From: Rallus limicola
Lineage: Eukaryota; Chordata; Aves; Gruiformes; Rallidae
DNA: 64,000 bases
Direction of reading: 5' to 3'
Assembly: GCA_022605955.1 (NCBI GenBank)
Contig: JAKCOZ010000085.1
Location: forward strand, 1,240,001 to 1,304,000
Under the pieces are notes generated by a model that worked only from the letters and a program-made list of their open reading frames with translations, made no database searches and was not told the DNA's origin. Positions 25,601 to 35,915 of this stretch are shown piece by piece (the stretch's first letter is position 1; every line of letters starts with the position of its first letter). A program made the translations under genes and the position numbers.

Positions 25601-28600
25601 GCCGCTGCCGTTGGGCTCACCTCCACGAGGAAGGCCATGGCCACCCTCTCCCTGGTGGGGTCCTCCACCCGCAGGAGCTGTACCAGGTGGCGGGCGATGG
25701 GGGAGAGCAGGGGTCTTGGGATGTTCTTCATCTCCCTGGCAGGGGGAAGGAGGCACTGTCAGGCCTGAGCCGGCTGGGCACCTATCTTTGGGGCTTGCGC
25801 CAGCCTCACGTCACCAGTCTGCAGCGCTGCTTTGCAGACACGGGGACCCCCTGCCCTCAGCCCCAAGAGAGGGGGTGGCGTGGGGTGCCTGGTCCCACAG
25901 AGCACAGGGAAGGGGCTCTCACCTGGCAATGGTGCCCACTCCCTCGAGGTGGGTCTGGGTGCTGAGCAGAGCATCCCAGGCCCCCTGCGCCTCGATGGCC
26001 TGCACCACGCTCTCATGGCCCAGGCGGCAGAGCAGCATTTTCATGGCCTGCACCGCAGACCTGTGCAAGGAGAGAGAAACGCTCAGCTCCCACGGGCCTG
26101 GTGCTGGGCAGCTGGCAGGGATGAGAGGGCAGGGATGGAGCACCTGATGGGGGTGAGCTGACACCCTTGCTGCCTCTGCCAGATCTCCACCTCCTGCCGC
26201 AGCAGCTCCCTGTCCCACTCCACTTGGAAAAGGAGTGCCAGGAAAAGCTGAGGGAAAAATGCCTCCACCACCTCCCTCTGCAGGCCTTCGAATGACAGGA
26301 CCTCACATACTGCCCTGGCTGCCTGGAGAAGACACACACACACCAAGATGTAGCCATGGCCACTCAGAAAGCCAAGAGCAGGCAGGAGAGCAGGGTGGGG
26401 GCAGAGAGCTGAGAGCACCCTGGGGGTCAGCAAGGAGTCATCCAGCCACTCACAGCCAGGGACAGGACAAGGGGTTCCTCCTCCATGGAGGTCTCAGGTG
26501 GCAGCCGCATCGTTAGGATGCTGACCAGCTCCTGCAGCACCTTCTCTGCCCTATCAGAGGATGAGAACACCTCTTCCCACATGCGCCTGGAGACCCTGCG
26601 GGGACCAAGGACTCTGTCAGTGGGGCACCAACAGAGGACGGCCACGCTCAAGGCCCTGCGGAGGGTCTGGAGGCCCCTCTGCCAGTAGCAGAGAAGACCC
26701 AGAGGCTGCTGGGCCACGTACTGGTCGCATGTTGGGGAGCACTGCAGCAGGCTGACCACCACCACCCTGGGGTAGTTGCCTGTCAGCAACCGCAGGACAC
26801 TGCTAAGGCTGCCGACGGCCATCCAACTCCTACGGGCTGCCAGGTTCCTGTAGATGGTCCAGACGATTTTCTGCACCTGGAGACGTGGGTGGAAGTGGGG
26901 ATGTCACAGGGTGAGCGCAGCCATTTCCCCAGCTCCTGCTGGGAGCTGCTTCCATTCCCATTGCAGGATGCTGCCAGCACGAGACTGCATCAGGGCTGGC
27001 CCAGTGCGTTGCCAGGGGAGCAACAGGCCCCGGGTGGGCTGTTGCCACCCACAGGGTCCTCACCTGCTCCGGCTCTAAGGCATTGTTTGCCACAAGGACA
27101 GCCACCATATTGGCAGCCACTGGGATGCTGGAGGCACTCTGGCATCTCAGGGTCCCCAGGGCCAGGAGGATGACGTCCACCCATTCAGAGGTGGGGAGGT
27201 ATCTCATGACTGCCTGCGGGACGAAGGAGCGGAAGGAACGTTTGTCACCCAGAGCATCACCCAGAGCACCTCAGCTGCACGGGGAGAGTGGGACGCAGAG
27301 CCAGGCTGCACTAGGGAGCAGAGCTGGGGAGGGGGGAGCAGGGTCCCGTGGGGAACAGGAGCTGGCTGGGGGACTTGGCCTAGTCCCCGCTCAGGAGAAG
27401 TGCAAGCCCCCAGCACCCCAATGCGCTGTGTGTCCCTTCACTCCCCCAAACCCCCTGGCCGGGAGCTGCCGGCACTTCTTACCAAGATGATTTCCAGGGC
27501 TTCCCGGTGCTCCAAGAACTGCCTGAGCTTCTGGGGCTGACAGTCCTCCTGGAGCCCTTCTCCATCTTGCAGGCAGGGACATGTGCCTGGGGAGGAGAAA
27601 AACTGGGTTGCTCAGAGAGAGGGGACAGACCTGGAGGTGCAGCATGAGAGCGTCGGGCTGCAAAGTCCCTGGCAAAGAAAGAGGGCAGCCGGCCAGGTGC
27701 AGGGAGCCGACAGCCAGGGAGGTGCAGGGCTCTCGTGAGCAGGGGTGAGGGGAGATGGCTTTTCAGGCTGGCAGGCATCTGTGGTCCCCAAAGAAACCAA
27801 AGTTAGTACAACAGAAGACTCTCCTGCCAAAAGGAGACTCTTTCTGTGGAATAATATACGTTAATTTTTGTTCTTTTTATTCATACTGTATTTCAACATG
27901 AAGCTGAAATTACATGTTCTTTGTTGAAGTGTACCTGCACCTTCCTGGTCTAGAAGGAATATTCCAGCAAAAGCAGGAACACCCAGAACAGATGCTTTCT
28001 AGTATGGAAAGCACAGAACAGGAGCCAAGCAAAAACTATGGTTTAAAAAACACCTTAGAAGAAAAATTAAAAAAAAAAAAAGCAGCCAGAAACACACCCC
28101 ATGCCCCCCCCCAACATTTGGGCTCTTTAAAACAGATGTCTATTTTTCCTTTCCTGCAGTGGTCATTTTCAATAAAGACACTGAAACCATGCGAAGGTAG
28201 CACATCCATTTCTAATTCCCAAATTGTTATTCTGTTGGCTTCTGCAATTTCTAATTGCACCCCCCCCCCTTTTTTTTTTTTGTTTTAATTACCCTCTAGC
28301 AGCAGCATATGCACAAAGTTTAGACCCATCCAAGGGAGGTTCGTAAGACGAGCTGTCAGACTAACTCAAGTGAAAGGAAGTGTCTGTCTGAATGACTCTA
28401 AATCTCTGGAGGAATTCCATGGAACTGCCTCTGCTTTTGTAACTACAAGCACACAGGGCAAAGGATCCTGCACCCATCTGAACATCCAGAAGAGACAGCC
28501 TGTCGGTTTGACCCTGGTCGTGCTACGCTCATTGACAGGTTCTCTTACATTTTATGTTCATAGGAAAACAAGTTAATGACAATGAGAAATAAAAACCTAG

Positions 28601-31600
28601 CATATTATTATACTCAGTGTAGGAGCCTTAATTCTTACAGAAATAATAACAGTTGTGGACATTATGAATAACTTTAAGTGTCATACAGCCTTACAGGGGA
28701 AACAACAGCTGTGGGGGGTTTCTTTTTTAGGAACAGAAAAACTTGTTTTCTCTGGACATGTTCCTGTAGCCTATAGATGTTTGGGAGATGGATTGTTTAT
28801 TGTAAAAAAACAACCTACTAACTACACAGAGTAGATTTTTCTGTAGAGCGAATGTTTCCCCGAGGGAAGAAGCCCTCGTGGCTTTGGGGGCCAGTACCTG
28901 TCTCCTTGTGGAGGGAACCTCAACAGGCTGCTGCTCACATCGGTGAGGTACTCCTCGCTCATCCTGAGCAGGAGCAACTCCACGCTCTGCCGGGCTGACA
29001 CCGTGGTGATGCTCTGCAAGTGTCCGGCGATGCAGCTCATGATCTCTGGCACCTGGAGGGGCCACAGGTGAGGATGCTGCCGCTGCTGGAACACAGCCCT
29101 TCCCTCGGCTGCCCTTCCGGTCCCTCTGTGCTGCCTTGAAGTGGCTTCAGGTGCCCAAGAGCACCTTCCCACTGCTGGGGAAGGAAGGAGGGAGGGACAG
29201 TGCCTGATGGGCAGGAACATCCAGCCACAGGCCACTTACCTCCTTCAGCCAGCAGCCAGGGTCCATCACGACCCAATCCACGACTTTTCTGGCTGCTTCC
29301 TTTCCAAAGATGCTGGAGTCTCTCATCGCCTCGATGGTCGTGAGGACGATGCCTGTCCTCTCAGCAGGTCGGAGGTAAGGCGCAAGGGACTATGGGAGGA
29401 AGGAAGGGAGCGAAGCCATGTCACACTGAGCGCTCTGAGGGCGCTGCTCAGCCGGGCAGCACCAGCAGCCCTGGCGAGAGACGCCCGGCACATTGGGAGC
29501 GGTGCCTGAAGGAAACTGGCAGTGGGGACTGTGGTCACTGCACGGGGGAGGATGAGGAGAGAGGGCCTCCAGGCTGAGGGACGAGGGGTGGGCTCGTGGG
29601 CACAGTGTGCCAGCCCTATGGCAAACCAGGGCTTGCTATGGCCAGGAGGGCTGGAGCTGCTGCTGGCACAGAGGAGCGCAGCCCCTGGCATCGTCCCTGC
29701 TCAGAGGCGGTAGGAACCCTCTCGCCAGGGACGCTGAGGCCACACCAGCCCTGCCGGTTCTGGACGCCTTTGTTCGCACCAGGCTCCTGTGCGTGCCACA
29801 GACAAGAGCCCCAGCGAGGGGGGAGGGGGGAGCTCGTTACCCTTATCAAGTCTCTGGTGCTGGGTTCCTGCAGACTGGAGTTGGCATCAGGTTGGCAATC
29901 GAGCTGTTCTTGTGGTGCTTTAAGCTTTGCCGTTGCCCTGCCTTGAGTGAGGAGAACACACACAGGCGTCAGTCAGACATGGCAGCTTCCCCAGCGAGCT
30001 TCCCAAACCGCCCCGAGTTGTATCCTGCCACCTTGTGAGCACAAGCGGCCAAGGAGATTCCTGCAGGCTGTCAGCAAGAGCTGCTGGCTACCAGCACCAG
30101 AGGCAGCAGCCAGGCTGAGGCACAGGTGGCCCTGCTCTTCACTAACAGGGAAGAATATGGCTTCGGGACATGGCATTCAACGGCAGCTTGGGCTGTGGGG
30201 ACTTCAAACCAGTGGGCTTCGAGATCCGGAACAGAGGGAGGAAGGAATGCTCCAGGAGAGCACTCAGCTTCAGCAGCAAAAGGAGAGGCCTATCAGGAGC
30301 TGTCTGTGTGCGGAGGGATGAAGCCCCACACAAGACTCTTACTTTTTTGGCGCTGGAAGAAGTTGCTGAGGTGAAGAAGAGCAATCATGGCTTGGCCGCT
30401 TACGCATCCCTCGCAAGACTGGAAAAGGAGGAGCCGTCCCAGCAGCTGTCTCAGGATTGGGATCTGGAGCTCTCCATAGCAGATGGGGCCACACACATCA
30501 TCTCTCTCCAAGTGGTGCCAGTTCTGGGTGAGGGAAGCGGAACAGCACAAGGAAGGGGTGAGGGCAGGAAGCTGGTGCCAAAGCCCCAAGCCCAAGAGTG
30601 TGTCCAGGGCTGGATCCCTGCCATGCTGGACACAGCTCCCAAAGCAGCTAGCTAGGCAGCAGCTGGAAATGCAGGGAGAGCTGCAGGCTGCTCTGGTGTG
30701 CAGGGAGGGGAAGATGGCCTGGCTGGAGGCTGCCTGGTCCTTACATCCATTGTAGGGTTCTTGGACAAAACACAGCACAGCTGCTGAATCCTTCCCACAG
30801 CCCTCTCCTGCACCTCTGGACTCTCAGAATCTGTGAAGTTCAGCAGCATCTGGGGAGAGAGAAGCTGCTGGTGTGCCAGGGAGCAGCCAGCCACTTCAGG
30901 AGCAGCAGCAGCATTGCTCAGCTCCTGGGCTGGACTCACACTGGTCCATCAAGGCTTTCTCTGACCTGGAGCAAAGCCTTTTCTTTCCCCACAGGCCCCT
31001 CGAAGGTGTGGGACAAGCTGCCCCAGGCCAACCTCGAGGCCAGGCAGGGAGGCAGATGCCTCGCTCTGCAGCCACTGTGCTCTGGAAGAGCCCGGAGGGC
31101 ACCCTCCCTGCTGGGTGCTCTCTCTGCAGGGCACTGGTGTCAGGACCACCCACTCAAGAGTGGACACCCCTTTCCCCCCAGGGCGAGGAACAGCCCCTGT
31201 GAAGACCACTCTTGCGTGCACCAGACCTGGAAGAGACTCTGCAGCTCCCCAGTGACTCTGGACATAGAATAACTGAGCACCACGGCGCAGAGCATTTTGT
31301 CCGTGGCTGACATGGTCTGCAAGGAAGACAGAGAGCAATGGCATGCTTCCTGCTGTCCCTCCCACGCCAGATGACTGATCTCAACTCCCAGAGCCAAGGA
31401 AGGACTCTTGTGCTGCCTCACAGTGCCCAGGGCAGACAATCCATGGTGGCCAGTCTGCAGCACTGGACGTGGCCAGGCCCACAGGGTGAAGGGAGGAGGG
31501 TGGGAAAGCAGAGCAGAGCCCATGGTCCTGCCTCAGATCTCTGGCTGTATTGCAGCACGGGGTGGCCAAGGAGCAGCCCCGAGGGACTGGGGGGGCTCCT

Positions 31601-33020
31601 GTAGCTTCCCCTGCACTTACCTTATCATAGAGCCACCTGCCGGTCTTCCCCTGGATTTCCTCTTCCGGAGGAAGGAAAAACACGCTGCAGAAGGAGGCTT
31701 CTAGGAGGCTTTTCTCTTTGCCCTCCAGCACCGTCCCCACTGAGCTGCACGGAGTGAGAGGGGCCGGTCAGACTGTGGTGCTGGGAGCCGTGCCTCGAGG
31801 CCTTGTGCAAGCGGACAGGGACCTCTGGGGCAGGGGTCCCCAGGAGGGATGGGCAGGTACCTCAATTCAGTAATGGCACCCATGGCTTTTTCTCGCAACG
31901 TTGTGCAGAGTTGGTGTCTGGGCTCTGCTTCCAGCAGCCCCTGCCGAGCACAACCGGGATGGGACTGTGCAGGTGCCAGCACCCAGTGCCACCGGACCCT
32001 CGCCCTGCCTCCCGGGGTGCTGGGGAGCCTTGCCCCCTTCCCCAGAGCCACCGGGTGTCCCCTCACCTTGATCTTCTCTACCAACTCGTATCTCTGGCAG
32101 AGCCCAGCCAGGTCCTGTGAGCAGCCCCTCAGGTAGGCCATTTTGCACAGGGAGATGAGGCTTCCAAGAAACATCATCTTCTGTTCGTGGTCCTGCCAAC
32201 CAGGGGAACCGGGAGACAAAGAGGGAGCATGAAGTGGGGGACGCAGCCAGCAGGACCGGAGCACGGAGGGTGCAGTTCCACGTGGGAGGCCGGCGCTCTG
32301 CCCAGCCAGCACTCCTCCAGCAGCCCGGCAGCAGAGCCCCTGCCAGCGGCACAGCCACGCTTGCCATGACCATGGTTACCGGTTCTGGGCTCCTGAGAAA
32401 GTCTGCGATGAAGAACGTGTATTCCACTAGCTCAGAGCGCGCTGCTGACCAGCATGCATTGCCTAAAGGAGAAGAGCGGGGAGGGCTGTAGAGAGGTCTG
32501 GTGGCAAGAGAGAGCAGAGGAAGGAGCTCTGCCCTCCAGCCAGCCCCACACCCGCTCCCCTGGCGCGGTCGTTCGGTGCCTGACAGGGTGCCCAGCACAC
32601 AGTCTGCAATGCTGGAGCCAGTGTGGCAGGGAAAGCCCCCATGGGCTGGGCTGAGGCACCCACAGCGTTGCTGCCTCCCGCCCACCCAGATGCATCTCGC
32701 TGCCAGTGCTGTGGGGCAGCATCTGGGTCCCCCCCGCTCCCTCCTCCTCTGCTCAGGCCAGCTCCCAGCCTCGAGCAGCTCTGGCACTCAGGCAGCACTG
32801 TGCCCGCTCCCCACGGGGCCCCTGCTGCCAGCCTGCTGGGCAAACGTGATGGTGGGGTCGAGCAGGGTGCGCCCGCAGGCCCCAGCCCTGCCCAGACCAA
32901 CCGGGCCCCTCACTCACTACGCAGCAGCGACTGGATCATGTCCCGCTCATCAGGCTCCAGTGGAGAGCTGCTCTTCTGGGAATCCTTATCCTCTTCCCAG
33001 TCCACAGTGGTCCTCTCCAT
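22646..33020 (-). CDS. maestro heat-like repeat (MROH) family gene
   Basis: A multi-exon gene encoding tandem HEAT-type helices, family of unknown biochemical role. Exons from the ATG (33018-33020): 32918-33020, 32380-32462, 32067-32192, 31861-31940, 31621-31744, 31227-31316, 30745-30849, 30343-30523, then triplet alpha 29841-29941, 29240-29389, 28898-29052, triplet beta 27483-27586, 27064-27213, 26722-26876, then 26454-26595, 26144-26322, 25923-26060, 25621-25735, 25235-25369, 24852-25019, 24255-24410, 23675-23776, 23348-23450, 23040-23093 and 22646-22794 (TGA at 22646-22648). All frames are open and nearly all splice sites are consensus; 31227 uses GTCTGG, as does its paralogue. Hallmarks are YLRPAERTGIVLTTIEAM, SVELLLLRMSEEY, SRADLYLQQSLPYL and DCSPMVSSLA. 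Using either triplet alone keeps the frame; using both breaks it. About 1,000 codons. Confidence 0.85.
26722..27586 (-). repeat. MROH exon triplet beta (duplicate of exons 9-11)
   Basis: Exons 27483-27586 (2-nt start, ends in frame), 27064-27213 (150 nt) and 26722-26876 (155 nt) correspond to triplet alpha: its last two exons are also 150 and 155 nt and its first also starts with 2 nt. Peptides are paralogous but far apart (RYLPTSEWVDVILLALGTLR against PYLRPAERTGIVLTTIEAMR). The first exon needs an upstream exon ending with 1 nt, which exon 8 (30343-30523) supplies but exon 11 does not. Confidence 0.8.
27840..28880. other. AT-rich island between the two MROH exon triplets
   Basis: About 1 kb of AT-rich DNA inside an otherwise GC-rich gene, with poly-A, poly-C and poly-T runs (for example 28065-28083 and 28260-28280). 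A minus-strand frame at 28036-28260 is open but I recognise nothing in it. It separates triplet alpha from triplet beta and may be an insertion or a rearrangement junction. Confidence 0.5.
28898..29941 (-). repeat. MROH exon triplet alpha (exons 9-11)
   Basis: Exons 29841-29941 (101 nt), 29240-29389 (150 nt) and 28898-29052 (155 nt). Exon 8 ends with 1 nt and exon 9 starts with 2, so they join in frame. The third exon ends with 2 nt; it fits exon 26454-26595 (1-nt start) but not triplet beta (2-nt start). The choice of CAAG at 29942-29945 as acceptor of the first exon was fixed by phase. Confidence 0.8.
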
Positions 33021-33309
33021 CCTGAGGAACAGAGGAAAGGGCTGGAGCTGGGAAATTGGAAGCTTTGGCCAAGCGCCTCGGCACTGCGACTCTGCTGGGC
33101 ACAGCGGGGAAAGATGTGAGCTGAGCCCAGGGGCTCCTCTGGGGAGGAACCTTGCTTTCTCCAGCTCTGAGGATGTCCTGTCCCTGGCAGGAGCCAGCGC
33201 CAGCAAGGTACCGAGGGGGTTCCTTCTCCCTGAGGTTTCAGGCCAGGGATGTCTGTCAGGCCTGGCTGTTTTGCTTTGGGAGCGACTGCTGGACGTTTAG
33301 CATGTTTGA

Positions 33310-33600
33310 AATTGAACAGTGTCCCCAGTAGCCCCCCTCTTGTCCCTAACGCCCCCCCATGTTCCCCCAGTGTCCACCAAGTCTTCCCATATCCCAGTGT
33401 CATCCCAGTTCCACCACATCCCCATATCCCCCTGTGTCCACCATTGTTCCCTGTGTCCCCAGTGTCCCCAACATCCCACTGTGTCCCAAACATCCCCCAT
33501 GTGCCTCTGTGCCCCCTCAGTGTCCTGTCCAGTCCCCCCAGTCTCCTTCCAGACCCTCCAGTGTCCCCTTCCAGACCCTCCAGTGTCCCCCAGCACCCAC
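33310..33600 (-). repeat. C-rich minisatellite (CCAGTGTCCCC type), inverted relative to copy A
   Basis: Imperfect units of CCCCAGTGTCC. A run such as TCCCATATCCCAGTGTCATC here is near-identical to the reverse complement of 20880-20920, whereas the adjoining FXYD-like exon has the same orientation in both copies. Confidence 0.8.
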
Positions 33601-33631
33601 CTGGATTTGCTCTGGCACTTGCAGTTCCCAC
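33601..33631 (-). pseudogene. FXYD-like cytoplasmic exon, copy B
   Basis: A 31-nt exon with the same splice sites and phase as 20997-21027, encoding SGNCKCQSKSR. The membrane exon present in copy A is missing here: only about 140 bp separate this exon from the TMEM145-like exon at 33773-33842. The unit is therefore incomplete. Confidence 0.6.
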
Positions 33632-33772
33632 CTGGCAGAGGGACATGAGAGGGGACATGTCACGACCCTGTCAAACCACTGCCTTGGGGACCCCTCCCCC
33701 GCCTTGGGGTACCCTCCCCACCACCAGTAACCCCCCAAACTCCCCCTAAGAGACGCCCTCGCCCCACACCCA

Positions 33773-34293
33773 ACTCATTGGCCAAGAAGTGGCAGCTCCA
33801 GAACAATTTCCCATTGGTCAGCACCAGCTCCAGCCCGTCCCACTGGGGGGGTCCCCAAAACTCAGGGGGGGGGGAAATTCAGTGGGTCCCCAAGAGTTGA
33901 GGGTGTATGGCAGGGATGGGTAAACTGAGGCAGGAATAGGGTAAATTCAGGCATGGATGGGGGAACTGAGGCAGGGGCAGGCAAAGGGGTGCTTTGGGAA
34001 GGAGGGGTCCTCCTTTATTTTGGGGGGTCCAACTCACCCCACACTTGCTGAGCGCCACCTGCCACCAGCGCTCCTGCACGGAGAGGAAGCTCCGCCCACT
34101 GGAGCAGCACAGGAATTGCACCGAATCCTCCCGCAGCACCTTGGGAGGAAAGGGGGCGTCAGAGGGACCCTCAAATATTGGGGGACCCCCCACGGAAACC
34201 CCAATACCGGCACCTCAACTAGGCGTACTGGGTGGCCAGGTTGATGACCTGGTTGTTCTCCGGGCGGATCACTGACTCTTTGGTCAGGCAGCC
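33773..34293 (-). pseudogene. TMEM145: TMEM145-like exons, copy B, disabled
   Basis: Exons 34208-34293 ([19 protein letters not shown]), 34038-34139 ([20 protein letters not shown]) and about 33773-33842 (a GKLFWSCHF segment) match copy A and human TMEM145. An in-frame TAG at 34219-34221 replaces the tryptophan codon after QYA, and the donor after the third exon has lost its GT (copy A has GAGTT then GTGGGC; here GAGTT then GGGTGT). The codon that is a stop in copy A (RERWW then TAG) is CAG here, so the two copies were disabled separately. Confidence 0.85.
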
Positions 34294-34477
34294 CTGGGAT
34301 GGGGGGTTAAATTGAGGGGGGGGGGCACCCCCGTGGTGGGACACTCCACCCCTGCCTCTAAGTACCCTTCCCTGCCTCTGGGTACCCACCCACCATCCCC
34401 CGATGCCACCAGTCCCTTCCAGTACGGGGGACGGAGAGGGTACTGGAGAGGGGTGGGGGTGGGAGGGGCCGCCGCCG

Positions 34478-34815
34478 CCCGCCGCCATCCACCCCCGCCC
34501 CCACCCCGCCACCCGGCCGCCGCCCCTCGCCCTCGCCCCCGCCCGGCCGCCACCGCCCCCGCCCCTCGCCCCCGCCCCCACCCGGCCGCCGCCGCCCCTC
34601 GCCCCTCGCCCCCGCCCGGCCGCCGCCGCCCCTCGCCCTCGCCCCCACCCGGCCGCCGCCCCCGCCCGGCCGCCGCCGCCCCTCGCCCCCGCCCGGCCGC
34701 CGCCCCTCGGCCCCGCCCCGCCACCCGGCCGCCGCCCCTCGGCCTCGCCCCCACCCGGCCGCCGCCCCTCGCCCCCGCCCCCACCCGGCCGCCGCCGCCC
34801 CTCGCCCTCGCCCCC
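34478..34815. repeat. C-rich minisatellite (CCGGCCGCCGCCCCTCGCCC type)
   Basis: About 340 bp of imperfect units made of CCCGGCCGCCGCC, CCTCGCCC and CCCGCCC. It is CpG-dense, with G-runs on the minus strand able to form quadruplexes. It lies just downstream (minus sense) of the TATA/CCAAT promoter at 34935-35032. Open frames through it are compositional. Confidence 0.85.
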
Positions 34816-34934
34816 AGTCGCACCTCGGGAAACCCACCCCGACCAACCGGAAGCGCTAGAGATCGGCTCGTCGCTCGGCTCGTCGAACTCTCCTGCTCCA
34901 CCAACAGCCCACACGACCAAACGGCGGCTTCACG

Positions 34935-35032
34935 CTTATATACTGCCCGAGAGCAGGCACCTCTCTCTCTGATTGGTTGCGGTTTCCCGCCGTTTGAAGC
35001 TGCTCAGCTGGTAACAGTGACTGCGCATGCGC
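34935..35032. promoter_or_regulatory. promoter-like cluster: TATA, inverted CCAAT, E2F/CDE-CHR, NRF-1 site
   Basis: TATATAAG on the minus strand (34935-34942); ATTGG (34972-34976, a CCAAT box on the minus strand); TTTCCCGCC (34983-34991), an E2F or CDE-like core, directly followed by TTTGAA (34993-34998), the CHR element; and the NRF-1 palindrome TGCGCATGCGC (35022-35032). An inverted CCAAT box upstream of CDE/CHR is the layout of cell-cycle gene promoters read on the plus strand, while the TATA box suits minus-strand transcription. It could be bidirectional. The nearest minus-strand ATG of a known gene is the MROH start at 33020; the nearest plus-strand one is 35916. Confidence 0.55.
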
Positions 35033-35169
35033 CACCCGCGCACGGAACACTCTGTGACGAACACTAAAGCCCCTCCCCGGCCGTCTGCCGGCTTGAGGAC
35101 AAATTCCTTTTGTGTTTAGTTATTACAGGGGGGGGACACATCGGGGGTGTGGGGGGAGCGCTTAGCACT

Positions 35170-35241
35170 GAGGGGCTGGTACAGGGTGCCCCTCAAAACG
35201 TCGATGCTTTTTGGGGGGGAGGCACCCTGTACCAGCCCCTC
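35170..35241. other. perfect 21-bp inverted repeat (hairpin), 30-nt loop
   Basis: GAGGGGCTGGTACAGGGTGC, continuing one more C, at 35170-35190 is perfectly complementary to 35221-35241; the loop is 35191-35220. A 72-nt foldback of this quality is unlikely by chance and could form a pre-miRNA-like RNA hairpin or a cruciform. Nothing in the sequence says whether it is transcribed. Confidence 0.75.
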
Positions 35242-35392
35242 CCCTCCCCTCCCTGCTCGACGGCCCCCGCGCTTGAAGGCACCTGGGGGGGGGTGTCACA
35301 TGTGGATACCCCGACACCCCCACTGCGGGGACACGTGGTCACCCTAAAGCTGTCCCCACCCCCTGACTTGTGCTGCCCGCCCCTCCCCCCCA

Positions 35393-35398
35393 AATAAA
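35393..35398 (+). terminator. possible polyadenylation signal AATAAA
   Basis: AATAAA followed by CCTGCTTGG. It lies about 370 bp downstream of the promoter-like cluster in plus sense, with the hairpin between them. On its own it is weak evidence of a short transcript. Confidence 0.3.
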
Positions 35399-35429
35399 CC
35401 TGCTTGGAACCCAGCTGGGGCTCTGGCTC

Positions 35430-35790
35430 TGCCGGGGCGGGGCGGGGGGGGGCATGGAGGGGTTGGGGGGCATGGGGAGGGACACATTGGGAGGTATGGG
35501 GAGGGTATGGGGGGGGTGTGGACATTGGGGCACATGGCAGGGGGAGGCACAGCAGGGTGATGAGGAGACGCGGGGGGACATGGGGAGGAGGCATGGGGGG
35601 GCGCGGGGGGATGGGGACACGGGGGGGGTGGACATTGGGGGGCACGGGGGGGGTTGGTGACATTGGGGGGGCGGGGGGGGTGCATGGGGGAACAGAGGGG
35701 CACGGGGGTGCCCAACAGGGTGATGGGGACACGAGGGGGTCTCGGGGGACCGTTGGGGACTTTGGGGGGGTCACAAAGGGGGGCGGGGGC
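35430..35790 (+). repeat. G-rich minisatellite (GGGGACATGGGG type)
   Basis: Imperfect repeats of GGGGACACGGGGG and GGGGCATGGGG with long G runs, CpG-poor compared with its neighbours, and strongly quadruplex-prone on the plus strand. No coding content is supported. Confidence 0.7.
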
Positions 35791-35915
35791 ACACATGGGA
35801 GCTCATAGGAGCCGCGCCCGTTTACGACACCTCCCCCTCCAATTCCGCCCCCTCTACGACGGCGGCGCGGCGGGCCGCGCTTCTGGCGGTTGGCGTGGCG
35901 CTTTACGGCCCGGTG

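Noticed and set aside
25016..25768. A 250-codon plus-strand frame
   Set aside because: Shadow of MROH exons on the minus strand; no domain and no splice support.
34219..34920. A 233-codon glycine/arginine-rich minus-strand frame
   Set aside because: It has no ATG start, consists of the GC minisatellite read without stops, and runs into the TMEM145-like nonsense codon. Compositional artefact.
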